Below are positions 15,532-23,937 of a DNA stretch of 64,000 bases, in pieces (the stretch's first letter is position 1; every line of letters starts with the position of its first letter). Source of the stretch: Roseibacillus ishigakijimensis (GTDB lineage: Bacteria > Verrucomicrobiota > Verrucomicrobiia > Verrucomicrobiales > Akkermansiaceae). Under the pieces are notes generated by a model. The model was not told the DNA's origin. It made no database searches and worked only from the letters and a program-made list of their open reading frames with translations. The DNA lies in contig NZ_JAENIO010000011.1 in assembly GCF_016595415.1 (NCBI RefSeq), positions 1 through 64,000 of the forward strand. Reading direction: 5' to 3'. The position numbers were made by a program, and so were the translations under genes.

Positions 15532-18081
15532 TCAAGAATCTCCCGCACAAGACTCCAGGCTGGTGAGCATGGCTTCCAGGCGGGTGGCGTAGTCTTTGCC
15601 GGTGGTGTTGGCCTGCAGGCGGTCGGCCCAGAGGGGGAAGGCGAAGGGGGTGAGGCGTTCGGTCTCCTGCAAGTGGAGAGGCAGGTCTTGCAGGGTGAGG
15701 AGGACCGCTTGCAGGCGGGTGAATTCAAGCTGCTTTTCCAGAATTTCGCGCTGCGCTTGTGCCAAGAGCAAGTTGCCGGGGTCGTAGTTGCGAAAGACGT
15801 CGTAGAGCAGGGAGGCCGAGGTCTGCAGCTCGCGCCCAGTCTTGCGTTTGCCGGGGTATTGCGCGACCACCAGTCCGGCCACGCGGGCGATATCGCGGAA
15901 CTGGCGGCGGGCGAGTTCGGTGGCGTTGAGGCAGGAGAGGAGGTCCTCGATGAGGTTGGTGATGGTGAAGAGGGGCCGCCAATCGGCAGCGGTGAAGGGG
16001 AGGGGACTGCCGCTGGCGAGGGCGCAGCCGTAGTCATTCTGGGTCGCTTCCACGGTCGCTCCCGTATCCCGGGTGATGCGCCAGGCGAGGAGGGCGCCGA
16101 GGCCTTCGTTGGCGGAGCGCCCGGCGAAGGTGTAGAGAAAGAGATGATGGGTGCGCTCTTTGGGGAGATAAGTGTGCTCAATGAGAAGACTGGTGTCGTC
16201 GGGAAGGCGGGACCATTGTCCCTGAATCTTCAGGAGGGGAGCCAGCGAGCGGGTCTCGGGCGTTTCCGCCGGGTCGCGATGGAGCCGATGGGCGATGGCG
16301 TGGGTGAGCTCGGTGGAGAGCGACATCTTGGCCCCGGTCCAGGTGGTGATCTGGCCTTGGTGCTTCTTGCGCGCCGCGCGCACGGTGGCGGTGTGGGCGT
16401 GGAGACGCACGAATTCCAGGCGACGTCCGGCGAAGACGAGCTGTTGCCCGGGTTTGAGCTTGGAGATGAAGCCTTCTTCCACGGTGCCGAGGAGCTTGCC
16501 ATTGCCCATCTTGACGAGGACGTTTTGGTCGCTGGTGATGGTGCCGATGGAGAGGCGGTGGAGCTGAATCTTGCGCCGGTCGGTGACGGTGAGGCGGCCG
16601 TCGGGCAGGGCTTCCGCCTTCCGATAGCCGGGATAGGCTTTGAGGGCTTCGCCTCCATGGGTGATGAAGCCGAGGGCCCAGTTCCATTCTTCATCTGTTA
16701 GATTCTGATAGGCATAACTGCTCATCACCTCCCGGCGGAGATCTTCGGGCTGGGCGGGCTCGCTGATGAGGAGGGTGACGAGGTGCTGCACGAGGAGATC
16801 GAGGGGTTTGGGGAGCGGGGGACGAGATTCGCAATGGAGGTGCGGGCCGGGAGGGCTCGCCGGACCCTCCGAATCGATGGGGGATGGAGGCCTCGGCGAG
16901 GCGTCCCGACCGAGGTCCTGGATGGCATCGCGGGCGGCGGCGAATTCCAGCAACTCGAGCGCGTTGGTGGGCACGCAAAGGAGCTTGGAAGTCTGGCCCG
17001 GGGCATGGCCGGAACGTCCCGCGCGCTGGCGGAGACGGGCGATGCCCTTGGGCGAACCGACCTGCACCACCAGGTCGACGGGGGAGAAGTCCACCCCGAG
17101 GTCGAGGCTGGAGGTGCAGACGACACACTTGAGGCGGCCGGTGCGCAGGCCGTCTTCCACGTCCTCGCGGTCCTCCCGATCCAGCGAGCCGTGGTGCATG
17201 GCGAGGGTGTCTTCCCACTCCGGGCGGATTTTGCGTAATTCCTGGAACCAGATCTCGGTCTGGGAGCGGGTGTTGGTGAAGAGTAGGGTGGAATTGTGTT
17301 TGTCGACCTCGGTGGCCACCTGGCGCACGAGGCGGGTGCCGAGGTGGCCGGCCCAGGGAAAGCGGTCGATGTCCCGGGGGAGCAGGGTGGTGATGACGAG
17401 GGGTTTTTGTTCGTTGGAATGGATGAGGGTGGGGGAAGAGTCGTTTTCGCGGATGCCTCGGCGAGGCCTCCCTACCGGGGCGAGGACTTGGGCGGCTTCC
17501 TCGAGATTGCCGAGGGTGGCGGAGAGGCCCCAGGTGCGGAGAGTGGGGCTGAAGGCCCGCAAGCGGGCGAGGCAGAGCTCGGTCTGGGAGCCGCGTTTGC
17601 TGCCCAGCAGCTCGTGCCACTCGTCGCAGATGACGGCCTGAAGGTTTTCGAAATAGCTACGGGAGTCTTCATAGCTCAGGAGAAGGGAGAGGGACTCGGG
17701 GGTGGTGACGAGGGCGAAGGGGGGCTTTTCGCGGATCTTTTTTTTGCGGTAGCCGGAGGTGTCGCCGGTGCGGGCCTCCACGTTCAGATGGGGGGCGAGT
17801 TCGGCCACGGGTTCGCGCAGGGAGGCGAGGGTATCGGCGGCGAGGGCGCGCAGGGGGGTGAGCCAGAGCACGCGCAGTTGGCCGGGAGGGGTGGGGCTTT
17901 CCAGCTCGGCAGAGAGGGGGCCGAGGAAGGCGGCGAGGGTTTTCCCCAGTCCGGTGGGCGCGTGCACGAGGCCGCTTTCGCCCCGGGCAAAGGCTTCCCA
18001 AGTCTCTTCCTGGTAGCGGAAGGGAGTCCATTGCCGGGTGGCGAAGAAGGGCTGGAGCAGGGGGGACAAGCGGGCCTTCAA
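15532..18081 (-). CDS. Lhr-like DEXH-box helicase (ligase-associated DNA damage response type)
   Basis: 849 residues. Motif I APTGLGKT (41-48), DEWH box (154-157), SAT (188-190), and the superfamily 2 motif VI RQRAGRSGH (352-360), followed by a long C-terminal region. Length and layout fit the ligase-associated DEXH helicases that are usually encoded next to an ATP-dependent DNA ligase, an exonuclease and a phosphoesterase; none of these is adjacent here. Two proline/arginine-rich insertions (about 206-216 and 392-420) coincide with GC-rich palindromic repeats in the DNA and look like in-frame repeat insertions. Confidence 0.88.
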   Translation of the reverse strand: MKARLSPLLQPFFATRQWTPFRYQEETWEAFARGESGLVHAPTGLGKTLAAFLGPLSAELESPTPPGQLRVLWLTPLRALAADTLASLREPVAELAPHLNVEARTGDTSGYRKKKIREKPPFALVTTPESLSLLLSYEDSRSYFENLQAVICDEWHELLGSKRGSQTELCLARLRAFSPTLRTWGLSATLGNLEEAAQVLAPVGRPRRGIRENDSSPTLIHSNEQKPLVITTLLPRDIDRFPWAGHLGTRLVRQVATEVDKHNSTLLFTNTRSQTEIWFQELRKIRPEWEDTLAMHHGSLDREDREDVEDGLRTGRLKCVVCTSSLDLGVDFSPVDLVVQVGSPKGIARLRQRAGRSGHAPGQTSKLLCVPTNALELLEFAAARDAIQDLGRDASPRPPSPIDSEGPASPPGPHLHCESRPPLPKPLDLLVQHLVTLLISEPAQPEDLRREVMSSYAYQNLTDEEWNWALGFITHGGEALKAYPGYRKAEALPDGRLTVTDRRKIQLHRLSIGTITSDQNVLVKMGNGKLLGTVEEGFISKLKPGQQLVFAGRRLEFVRLHAHTATVRAARKKHQGQITTWTGAKMSLSTELTHAIAHRLHRDPAETPETRSLAPLLKIQGQWSRLPDDTSLLIEHTYLPKERTHHLFLYTFAGRSANEGLGALLAWRITRDTGATVEATQNDYGCALASGSPLPFTAADWRPLFTITNLIEDLLSCLNATELARRQFRDIARVAGLVVAQYPGKRKTGRELQTSASLLYDVFRNYDPGNLLLAQAQREILEKQLEFTRLQAVLLTLQDLPLHLQETERLTPFAFPLWADRLQANTTGKDYATRLEAMLTSLESCAGDS
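16890..16902. repeat. Palindromic repeat inside the helicase gene (copy 2)
   Basis: GCCTCGGCGAGGC, flanked by GGATGGAG and GTCCCGACC. The same 13-mer occurs at 17455-17467. It lies in the codons for the low-complexity segment SPRPPSPIDSEGPASPPGP, which interrupts the helicase between motif VI and the C-terminal region. Confidence 0.8.
17455..17467. repeat. Palindromic repeat inside the helicase gene (copy 1)
   Basis: GCCTCGGCGAGGC, with GGAT before and CTCCCTACCGGGG after. It encodes part of VGRPRRGIREND, a basic insertion shortly after the SAT motif region. The reading frame is preserved. Confidence 0.8.
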
Positions 18082-18127
18082 TGAATCACCTCTGCGCCCC
18101 GCTGCACGGAATTTTCTTCATAAAAAA

Positions 18128-18155
18128 GCCCCGGAGTCCTTGCGAACTCCGGGGC
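18128..18155 (-). terminator. Terminator of the beta-helix protein gene
   Basis: 10-bp stem (GCCCCGGAGT with ACTCCGGGGC). Reading the - strand it is followed by TTTTTTA, a canonical intrinsic terminator. It is preceded on the - strand by GGCAATCCAC, a 10-mer that also precedes the hairpin at 23038-23063. Confidence 0.85.
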
Positions 18156-18181
18156 CTTTGTGGATTGCCCGGGAAAGGGGG

Positions 18182-21100
18182 TTAGTTCGCGCTGATGGCG
18201 AGACGGGCAAAGAGTTTGTCAAACGCGCTGGTCGACAGCGTCAGCGTGATCAGCTGGCTCTCGGCGTCTTCCTCGCTGCCTTCACGGGTCGGCATCACGG
18301 TGTCGTCCCAAGTCACGAGGTTTTGGGAGACTTCGAGGCCTTCCGCGCCAGGGGGCACGATGTTCTGGCGGGGATAGCTGAAGGTCAGCTCGTCACCATC
18401 GGCGCTGAAGACGATGGGGCAGGCTTCCGCGGTCTCGGGATCGAGGCCGGTGAGCCACTCGAGGGCATTGCTGTTGCCATCGCCATCGGCATCATCCTCC
18501 GGGTCGCGTTGATTGAGCGGTGTGGCTTCGGTGAAGTTGTCAGCCGCCCAGCTCTCGTAGTTGAGAAGGAAGACTTCCACCGCGCCGATATCCACCGCGT
18601 TGCCAAGGAGACGGGCAAAGCCATCGCCCCGCTGGTCGTTCATGAGGGCCATGGCAGGGGCCACCGAACCGGCGTCAACGACCGGGCTGGTGGTTGCGGG
18701 CAGGTGGGTCGCGGTCGCGCCCCCATTGTCGGCCAAGGCTCCCAGCGCGGGGTCCACTCCGGTCACGCTGGCGGAATCGAGCCCGCTGGTGGCAGAGTTG
18801 TCTTCCACGAGATTGGTCGTCGATTGGGCAAAGGCTCCCACCACGTCCGGTCCATCATGGTCGGCGAAGAGGCTGTTGGCAGCATTCAGGTTGCCTGTGA
18901 CGACATTGACCCCGCTGGCGCTGGGGGCCGAGTTGTTGGCGAGGGTGACGTGGAGGAAGGTCATTGCTCCTCCTTCGATTTGGGCTCCACCGCCGGCATT
19001 GCTGGCCATGTTGCCAGAGACCGTGGAGTTGGTCACCGTGGTCACGCCACTGCCTGCTTGGTTGAAAAGTCCGCCGCCATCGGGAGCGGAGTTTCCGTTG
19101 ATGGTGGAATCGCTCACTTCCAGGGTGCCCGCTCCGGAGTTCCAGAGACCACCGCCTTCGTTGCCGGCCATATTGCCGCTGTAGGTGCTCATTGACGTGC
19201 TGACGCTGCCCGAGCCGCTGATGTGGATGGCTCCGCCGTTGCCGGGGGCTGCCATTCCTTCGGGGCCGGTTTCGTTGTCTGTCACCAGGCAGTTTGTGAG
19301 GGTGGATAGGGTGTCGCCGGTGACTTCGAGGGCTCCGCCCGCACGGTTGGAGATGTTTCCACTCAGGATGGAGCCGGTCACGGTGAGGGTGCCCATGGCG
19401 TCGTTCAGGATGCCGCCGCCGCTGCCGGATGCGCCGTCCGCGACGTTGTCGGTGATTTCACTGTCACTCACTTGCAGGGTGCCACCGGCATTGAAGAGGC
19501 CGCCTCCGCCCTGGTCGGCGGCCGCTCCACTGGCGATATTCATGGTCACTTCCACCTCCGAAATCGTCATCGTTCCGGTGCCGTTCCAGAGGGCGCCACC
19601 TTCCGCCGCCGCGAGGTTGCCGGAGTAAACGCCGCCGGTGATGGTGGCCATTCCGGGACCGCTGATGTGCATCGCTCCGCCGCTGCCGGGGGCAGCCATC
19701 GCAGGCTCAGCTCCCGCGTTGTTGGCGGTGAAGGTCGTGTTGGTGAGGGTCACCGATCCTACCGCATCGCGGGCGTTGTCCTCGATGCCACCACCGGCGC
19801 GATTGGCGCGGTTGTTTTGCAAAGTGGAGTTCGTCACGGTCAGGATGCCGCCGTTGTTGTTGAGGATGCCGCCGCCGCTGCCGGAGGTGCCGTCCGCGAT
19901 GTTGCCGTCGAGCACCGAGCTGTTGCGCACCTCGATGGAGCCCGCTTCGTTGAAGAGACCGCCGCCGCCTTGGTCGGAGTCATTACCGCTGGCGATGTTG
20001 TTGGAAACGGTCACTCCGTCTACAATGAGGAGGCCGGTATTGATCCACAGGCCGCCGCCTTCCGCCGCCGCCACATTGGCATCGACCAGACCACCCATGA
20101 CGGTGACGTTGCCGGGGCCGCTGACGTGGAGAGCACCGCCATTGCCGGGAGCGGCGGTGGCCGGGGCCACACCCGCGTTGTTCTCGGTTAGCGTGACTCC
20201 CTCCAGGAGGATGGCCACGCCTTCGGTGAGTCCCGATTGGTCCTCGATGCCTCCACCCGCGCGATTGGCCACATTGCCACGGAGGGTGGAGTTCCGCACA
20301 GTCACGGTGCCGCCGGAGACATTCAGGATGCCGCCTCCGCTACCCGCTGCGCCGGTGGCCAGATTGGCGGTGAGCATGGCCTCGTCTTTCACTTCGACAG
20401 TGCCGCCGTTGTTGAAAATGGCCCCGCCGCCGTCATGGAGTTCGGGGCCCTGGCCCTCGTTGCCGGAGAGAGTCGAGCCCGAAACGGTGAGGAGTCCGGA
20501 GCCGTTCCAGAGTCCGCCCCCTTCCTGGGCCGCCACGTTGTCCGCGATGGTGCCTCCAGTGAAGGTGGCGTTGCCCGCACCGGTGATGTGGAGGCCTCCG
20601 CCATTGCCGGGAGCCGCCGTTGCCGGAACCGCCCCCGCGTTGTTGCTGGAAAGTATAGTGTCGGTCACGGTCAGTTCTCCGTCCGCACCCGCATTGTCCT
20701 CGATGCCTCCGCCCGCGCGGTTGGCCACGTTGTTGGTGATGGTGGCCCCGGTGATGGTCACCTTGCCGCCGACATCGTTCAGGAGGCCGCCGCCACTGCC
20801 AGCAGATCCGTCCGCCACATTGGCATCGATGAGGGTCCCGGTCTGAATGTCGATGGTTCCCCCGGCATTGAAGACGCCGCCGCCCCCTTGATCCGCACCC
20901 GCGCCGCTGGCGGTATTACTGGTGATAGAGGGGCCCACGAGAGTCATCAACCCAGTGCCGTTCCAGAGGCCTCCGCCTTCTGCGGCTGCCACGTTGTTGG
21001 TGATGCTGCCGCCCGTGATGGTGAGGTCGCCGGGGCCGGTGACGTGAAGACCGCCGCCGCTGCCGGGATTGCCCGTAGCCGGGGCCGCGCCCGCGTTGTT

Positions 21101-22885
21101 TCCATCCAAAGTGACGTTGGTCAGGGTGAGGCCGAGGCCCGCGCCAGAGGCGTCCTCGATGCCGCCCCCCGCGCGATTGGCCTGGTTTTCTGAAAAGCTC
21201 GCGCCGGTGATGGTCACTGTGCCGCCGATGGTTTGGAGGCCGCCGCCGCTGCCAGAGGTTCCGTTCGCCATGTTGCGGGAGATGTCCACCGCTCCATCGG
21301 TGTCTTCAATGATGAGCTCGCCGCTGTTGTTGAAAATGCCGCCCCCGCCATCATCGGCCGCGTCGCCGCTGGCAATATTGTCGGTGATCACGAGGCCGCC
21401 GTTCAGGGTCATGGTCGAGTTGACTTGGTTCCAAAGTCCGCCGCCTTCGCGGGCCGCTTGGTTGAACTGCACCAGACCACCGGAGATGAGGGTCGTCGTG
21501 CTGCCCGAGATGTGAATGCCGCCACCGTTGCCGGGGGCCGCGCTGCCATCGGGTCCCGCAATGTTGCCATCGGCCACCTCCGGCCCTCCGAGGGTCACGT
21601 TGGTGAGAGTCAGCTCGCCGTCAATAGTCTCAATGGCTCCGCCCGCGCGGTTGGCCACGTTGGCTGCCAGGGTCGAGTTGGTGAGAAGCAAGGCTCCGTC
21701 CAGACTGAGAACTCCGCCTCCGCTGCCCGCCGCTCCATCGGCGATGTTGCCGCGAAGGGTGCTGTCCGCGAGGGTGAGGTCGCCCCCGTTGTTGAAGATG
21801 CCGCCGCCCCCGTCATTCGCTTCCGCGCCGCTGGCGACGTTGGCGGTGATGCTGGAGCCGCTCACCGTCATAAGCCCGGCACCGTTCCAGTAGGCTCCCC
21901 CTTCTTTAGCGGCCACGTTGCCCGTGGCAGAGCCCCCGATGATTTCGATGGAGCCCGTTCCGGTGATGTGGATGGCCCCGCCATTGCCGGGAGCCGCCGT
22001 GGCCGGGGCGACCCCGGCATTGTTGTTGGTGAAGACAACCTCATCCAGCGAGATATCGAAGCCTGCGCTGCCTCCTGACTGGTCTTCGATGGCTCCGCCC
22101 GCGCGGTTGGCGATGTTGCTGTCGAAGGTGGAACTCGCCACTGTGAGCTTGGCTCCGGCCGCATTGAAGATGGCCCCGCCGCTACCTGAGTCGGCGGTGG
22201 CGATGTTGCCGGTCAGGGTCGCCTCGCTCAGGGTGGCGACTCCCTGGTTGTAGAGCGCCCCGCCATTGGCCGCCTGGTTGTTGGAGAGGGTGACGTTGGT
22301 TAGCTCCAGCTCATCGCCCTCCGCGGTGAGAAGGGCCCCGCCGTTCTCCGGAGTGGACGCATTTTGTAAAGTGAGATTGGTCAGACTGACCAAGTCGCTG
22401 GTCCCGACTGACACGGTGGTGTCGGTGGCGATGAGCCGCACGGCCCCGCCGCCATCGAGGGTCACTTGCCCGAGTGCTCCCCCGGCCAGAGCCAGGGAGC
22501 CATCGATGGCCAGATCGTCGGTGATGGTGAGCTCGCTGCTCAGGGTGAAGACCGGCGGATCAATGACTGAGAGGAGGCCGAAGTTGAAGGAAATGGTATC
22601 CCCATCCGCTTCCCCGCTATCGGGCGCCCCCGCATTCTGGTTGGCGAGGGCGACCGCTTCCCGCAGGGACAGCCCGTCGCCATCCATGGATTCGGCACCC
22701 AGGGTGCCGCCATTGTAGGGCTCGTCAACGGCAGTATCGACGACGAAGTCTGTGGCGAAGGCCTGCGAAGTCAGTAGGCAGAGCGGGAGGGCCAGCCCAA
22801 GGGAGTAGGCGGGCGAGTGGGCCCGCAGCTGGAAGGGAGTGCTTCCGTAGAGGGAAGGTTTTCGGGAGGAAGTTGATTGTTTCAT
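18182..22885 (-). CDS. Giant secreted right-handed beta-helix protein with long internal repeats
   Basis: 1567 residues. Signal peptide about 1-44 (ending SQAFA), then a CSLREA-like start (LSLREAVALANQ, about 73-84, with L in place of C). The pectin-lyase-like beta-helix region then carries about seven copies of a module of roughly 152 residues, each with GGGIFN..GG, NxADGxSGSGGG, NRAGGGIED and APGNGGxxHISGxG. The C terminus has an Asp-rich EF-like segment (DPEDDADGDGNSNALEWLTGLDP) and a beta-module ending ARLAISAN. There is no autotransporter barrel and no PEP-CTERM tail. Probably a surface or released adhesin or polysaccharide-interacting protein. Confidence 0.85.
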   Translation of the reverse strand: MKQSTSSRKPSLYGSTPFQLRAHSPAYSLGLALPLCLLTSQAFATDFVVDTAVDEPYNGGTLGAESMDGDGLSLREAVALANQNAGAPDSGEADGDTISFNFGLLSVIDPPVFTLSSELTITDDLAIDGSLALAGGALGQVTLDGGGAVRLIATDTTVSVGTSDLVSLTNLTLQNASTPENGGALLTAEGDELELTNVTLSNNQAANGGALYNQGVATLSEATLTGNIATADSGSGGAIFNAAGAKLTVASSTFDSNIANRAGGAIEDQSGGSAGFDISLDEVVFTNNNAGVAPATAAPGNGGAIHITGTGSIEIIGGSATGNVAAKEGGAYWNGAGLMTVSGSSITANVASGAEANDGGGGIFNNGGDLTLADSTLRGNIADGAAGSGGGVLSLDGALLLTNSTLAANVANRAGGAIETIDGELTLTNVTLGGPEVADGNIAGPDGSAAPGNGGGIHISGSTTTLISGGLVQFNQAAREGGGLWNQVNSTMTLNGGLVITDNIASGDAADDGGGGIFNNSGELIIEDTDGAVDISRNMANGTSGSGGGLQTIGGTVTITGASFSENQANRAGGGIEDASGAGLGLTLTNVTLDGNNAGAAPATGNPGSGGGLHVTGPGDLTITGGSITNNVAAAEGGGLWNGTGLMTLVGPSITSNTASGAGADQGGGGVFNAGGTIDIQTGTLIDANVADGSAGSGGGLLNDVGGKVTITGATITNNVANRAGGGIEDNAGADGELTVTDTILSSNNAGAVPATAAPGNGGGLHITGAGNATFTGGTIADNVAAQEGGGLWNGSGLLTVSGSTLSGNEGQGPELHDGGGAIFNNGGTVEVKDEAMLTANLATGAAGSGGGILNVSGGTVTVRNSTLRGNVANRAGGGIEDQSGLTEGVAILLEGVTLTENNAGVAPATAAPGNGGALHVSGPGNVTVMGGLVDANVAAAEGGGLWINTGLLIVDGVTVSNNIASGNDSDQGGGGLFNEAGSIEVRNSSVLDGNIADGTSGSGGGILNNNGGILTVTNSTLQNNRANRAGGGIEDNARDAVGSVTLTNTTFTANNAGAEPAMAAPGSGGAMHISGPGMATITGGVYSGNLAAAEGGALWNGTGTMTISEVEVTMNIASGAAADQGGGGLFNAGGTLQVSDSEITDNVADGASGSGGGILNDAMGTLTVTGSILSGNISNRAGGALEVTGDTLSTLTNCLVTDNETGPEGMAAPGNGGAIHISGSGSVSTSMSTYSGNMAGNEGGGLWNSGAGTLEVSDSTINGNSAPDGGGLFNQAGSGVTTVTNSTVSGNMASNAGGGAQIEGGAMTFLHVTLANNSAPSASGVNVVTGNLNAANSLFADHDGPDVVGAFAQSTTNLVEDNSATSGLDSASVTGVDPALGALADNGGATATHLPATTSPVVDAGSVAPAMALMNDQRGDGFARLLGNAVDIGAVEVFLLNYESWAADNFTEATPLNQRDPEDDADGDGNSNALEWLTGLDPETAEACPIVFSADGDELTFSYPRQNIVPPGAEGLEVSQNLVTWDDTVMPTREGSEEDAESQLITLTLSTSAFDKLFARLAISAN

Positions 22886-23264
22886 GGCAATTCACAAGGG
22901 GTTTGGGGAGCTCACTGAGCCACCCTTTCCAGCAACGCCTGCCGCCCGTTCTTGGATGCCATTTTTTGAGAAAAGTGTTCGCTTACTTTTCCGAAGAAGA
23001 GTTAATGGTTTTCTCTGAGGGTTTTGTGCACAAAAAAGGCTCCCGGAGACCAATCCGGGAGCCCAGTGGATTGCCTGCGGATGAGAAAACGTCGCCGTTC
23101 CCTCTTCCAACATTTTTAGCAACCGGATACTTGTCTCGCCTTTTTCAGAAATCAAACAATCTTCTCTGGAGAGGCCATTTTCCTGCTTTTTCTACAAATT
23201 GAGTGACGCTTTTTTCCAGAATCTTGTGCTCGTTCTCCTCCGCAAGGCACGTAAACTGGGCCTG
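22886..23264. other. Divergent intergenic region with an internal - strand terminator
   Basis: 379 bases between the beta-helix gene (-) and the DUF1080 gene (+). No convincing gene is seen. The notable content is the hairpin at 23038-23063, about 150 bases before the beta-helix start codon, and the GGCAATCCAC motif beside it. Promoters for both genes must lie here, but I could not fix them. Confidence 0.5.
23038..23063 (-). terminator. Intrinsic terminator or attenuator upstream of the beta-helix gene
   Basis: 10-bp stem GGCTCCCGGA / TCCGGGAGCC with a 6-base loop, followed on the - strand by TTTTTTG (23037-23031). It lies in the leader of the beta-helix gene, 152 bases upstream of its ATG, with no - strand gene before it. 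So it either attenuates the leader transcript or ends a small RNA or lost gene. Confidence 0.7.
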
Positions 23265-23933
23265 ATGATGAAAATGGGACTGATTCTCTTGTTCGTGGGG
23301 TGGACTGCCTGGCTTTCCGCTGAAGAGGAAGCCGTCGCCTGGACCTCTCTCTTTGATGGCGAGACCCTCGCCGGCTGGACCAAAGCCGATGGGAAAGAGG
23401 TGGCAGAGGGCCGCTGGCTGGCGGAAAAAGGTGTGCTCACCCGCCAATCCCTCCTGGCGGGCGATCTCTACAGTGCCAAGGAATATGGCGACTTCGAGTT
23501 CGCCTTCGAGTGGCGCATCAGCGAGGGCGGCAATTCGGGGGTGAAATACCGTGTTGCTCGCTTTGGCAAGGCCCTCCTCGGCCTGGAGTATCAGCTCCTC
23601 GATGATGACAAGCATCCCGATGGCAAGAACGGAGGCAACCGGCAGACCGCCGCACTCTATGATCTCAAGCCTGCCCGGGCCGACAAGCCATTGAAGCCAG
23701 TCGGCGAATGGAACCAATCCCGCATCATGGTCAAGGAGGGGGTGGTGCGGCATTTCCTCAACGGCGAGGAAGTGATGACGCTCGAGATTCCTTCAGCCGA
23801 GTGGAAAGAGCGCTTCCAGAAGAGCAAATATGCGAAGAACGCCGGCTTTGGGGTCAACGCGAAAGGCCGCCTGATGTTGCAAGACCATGGCGACCGGGTG
23901 TCCTTCCGCAAGCTGCAGATCCGCGAGTTTTAA
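23265..23933 (+). CDS. DUF1080 (3-keto-disaccharide hydrolase family) secreted protein
   Basis: 222 residues from 23265 (ATGATG; either ATG is possible). Signal peptide about 1-20. The body is the DUF1080 concanavalin-like fold: SLFDGETLAGWTK at the start, EFAFEWRISEGGNSGVKYR, LEYQLLDDDKHPDGK, GEWNQSRIMVKEGVVRHFLNGE and HGDRVSFRKLQIREF at the end. This matches the family along its full length. Characterised relatives hydrolyse 3-keto-glycosides; the family is greatly expanded in this phylum. The next gene follows after 4 bases, so they are probably co-transcribed. Confidence 0.9.
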   Translation: MMKMGLILLFVGWTAWLSAEEEAVAWTSLFDGETLAGWTKADGKEVAEGRWLAEKGVLTRQSLLAGDLYSAKEYGDFEFAFEWRISEGGNSGVKYRVARFGKALLGLEYQLLDDDKHPDGKNGGNRQTAALYDLKPARADKPLKPVGEWNQSRIMVKEGVVRHFLNGEEVMTLEIPSAEWKERFQKSKYAKNAGFGVNAKGRLMLQDHGDRVSFRKLQIREF

Positions 23934-23937
23934 CCGG

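Noticed and set aside
18182-22885. Regular repeats that might suggest a CRISPR array
   Set aside because: The repeats are long (about 460 bases), coding and in one frame; there are no short identical repeats with unique spacers.
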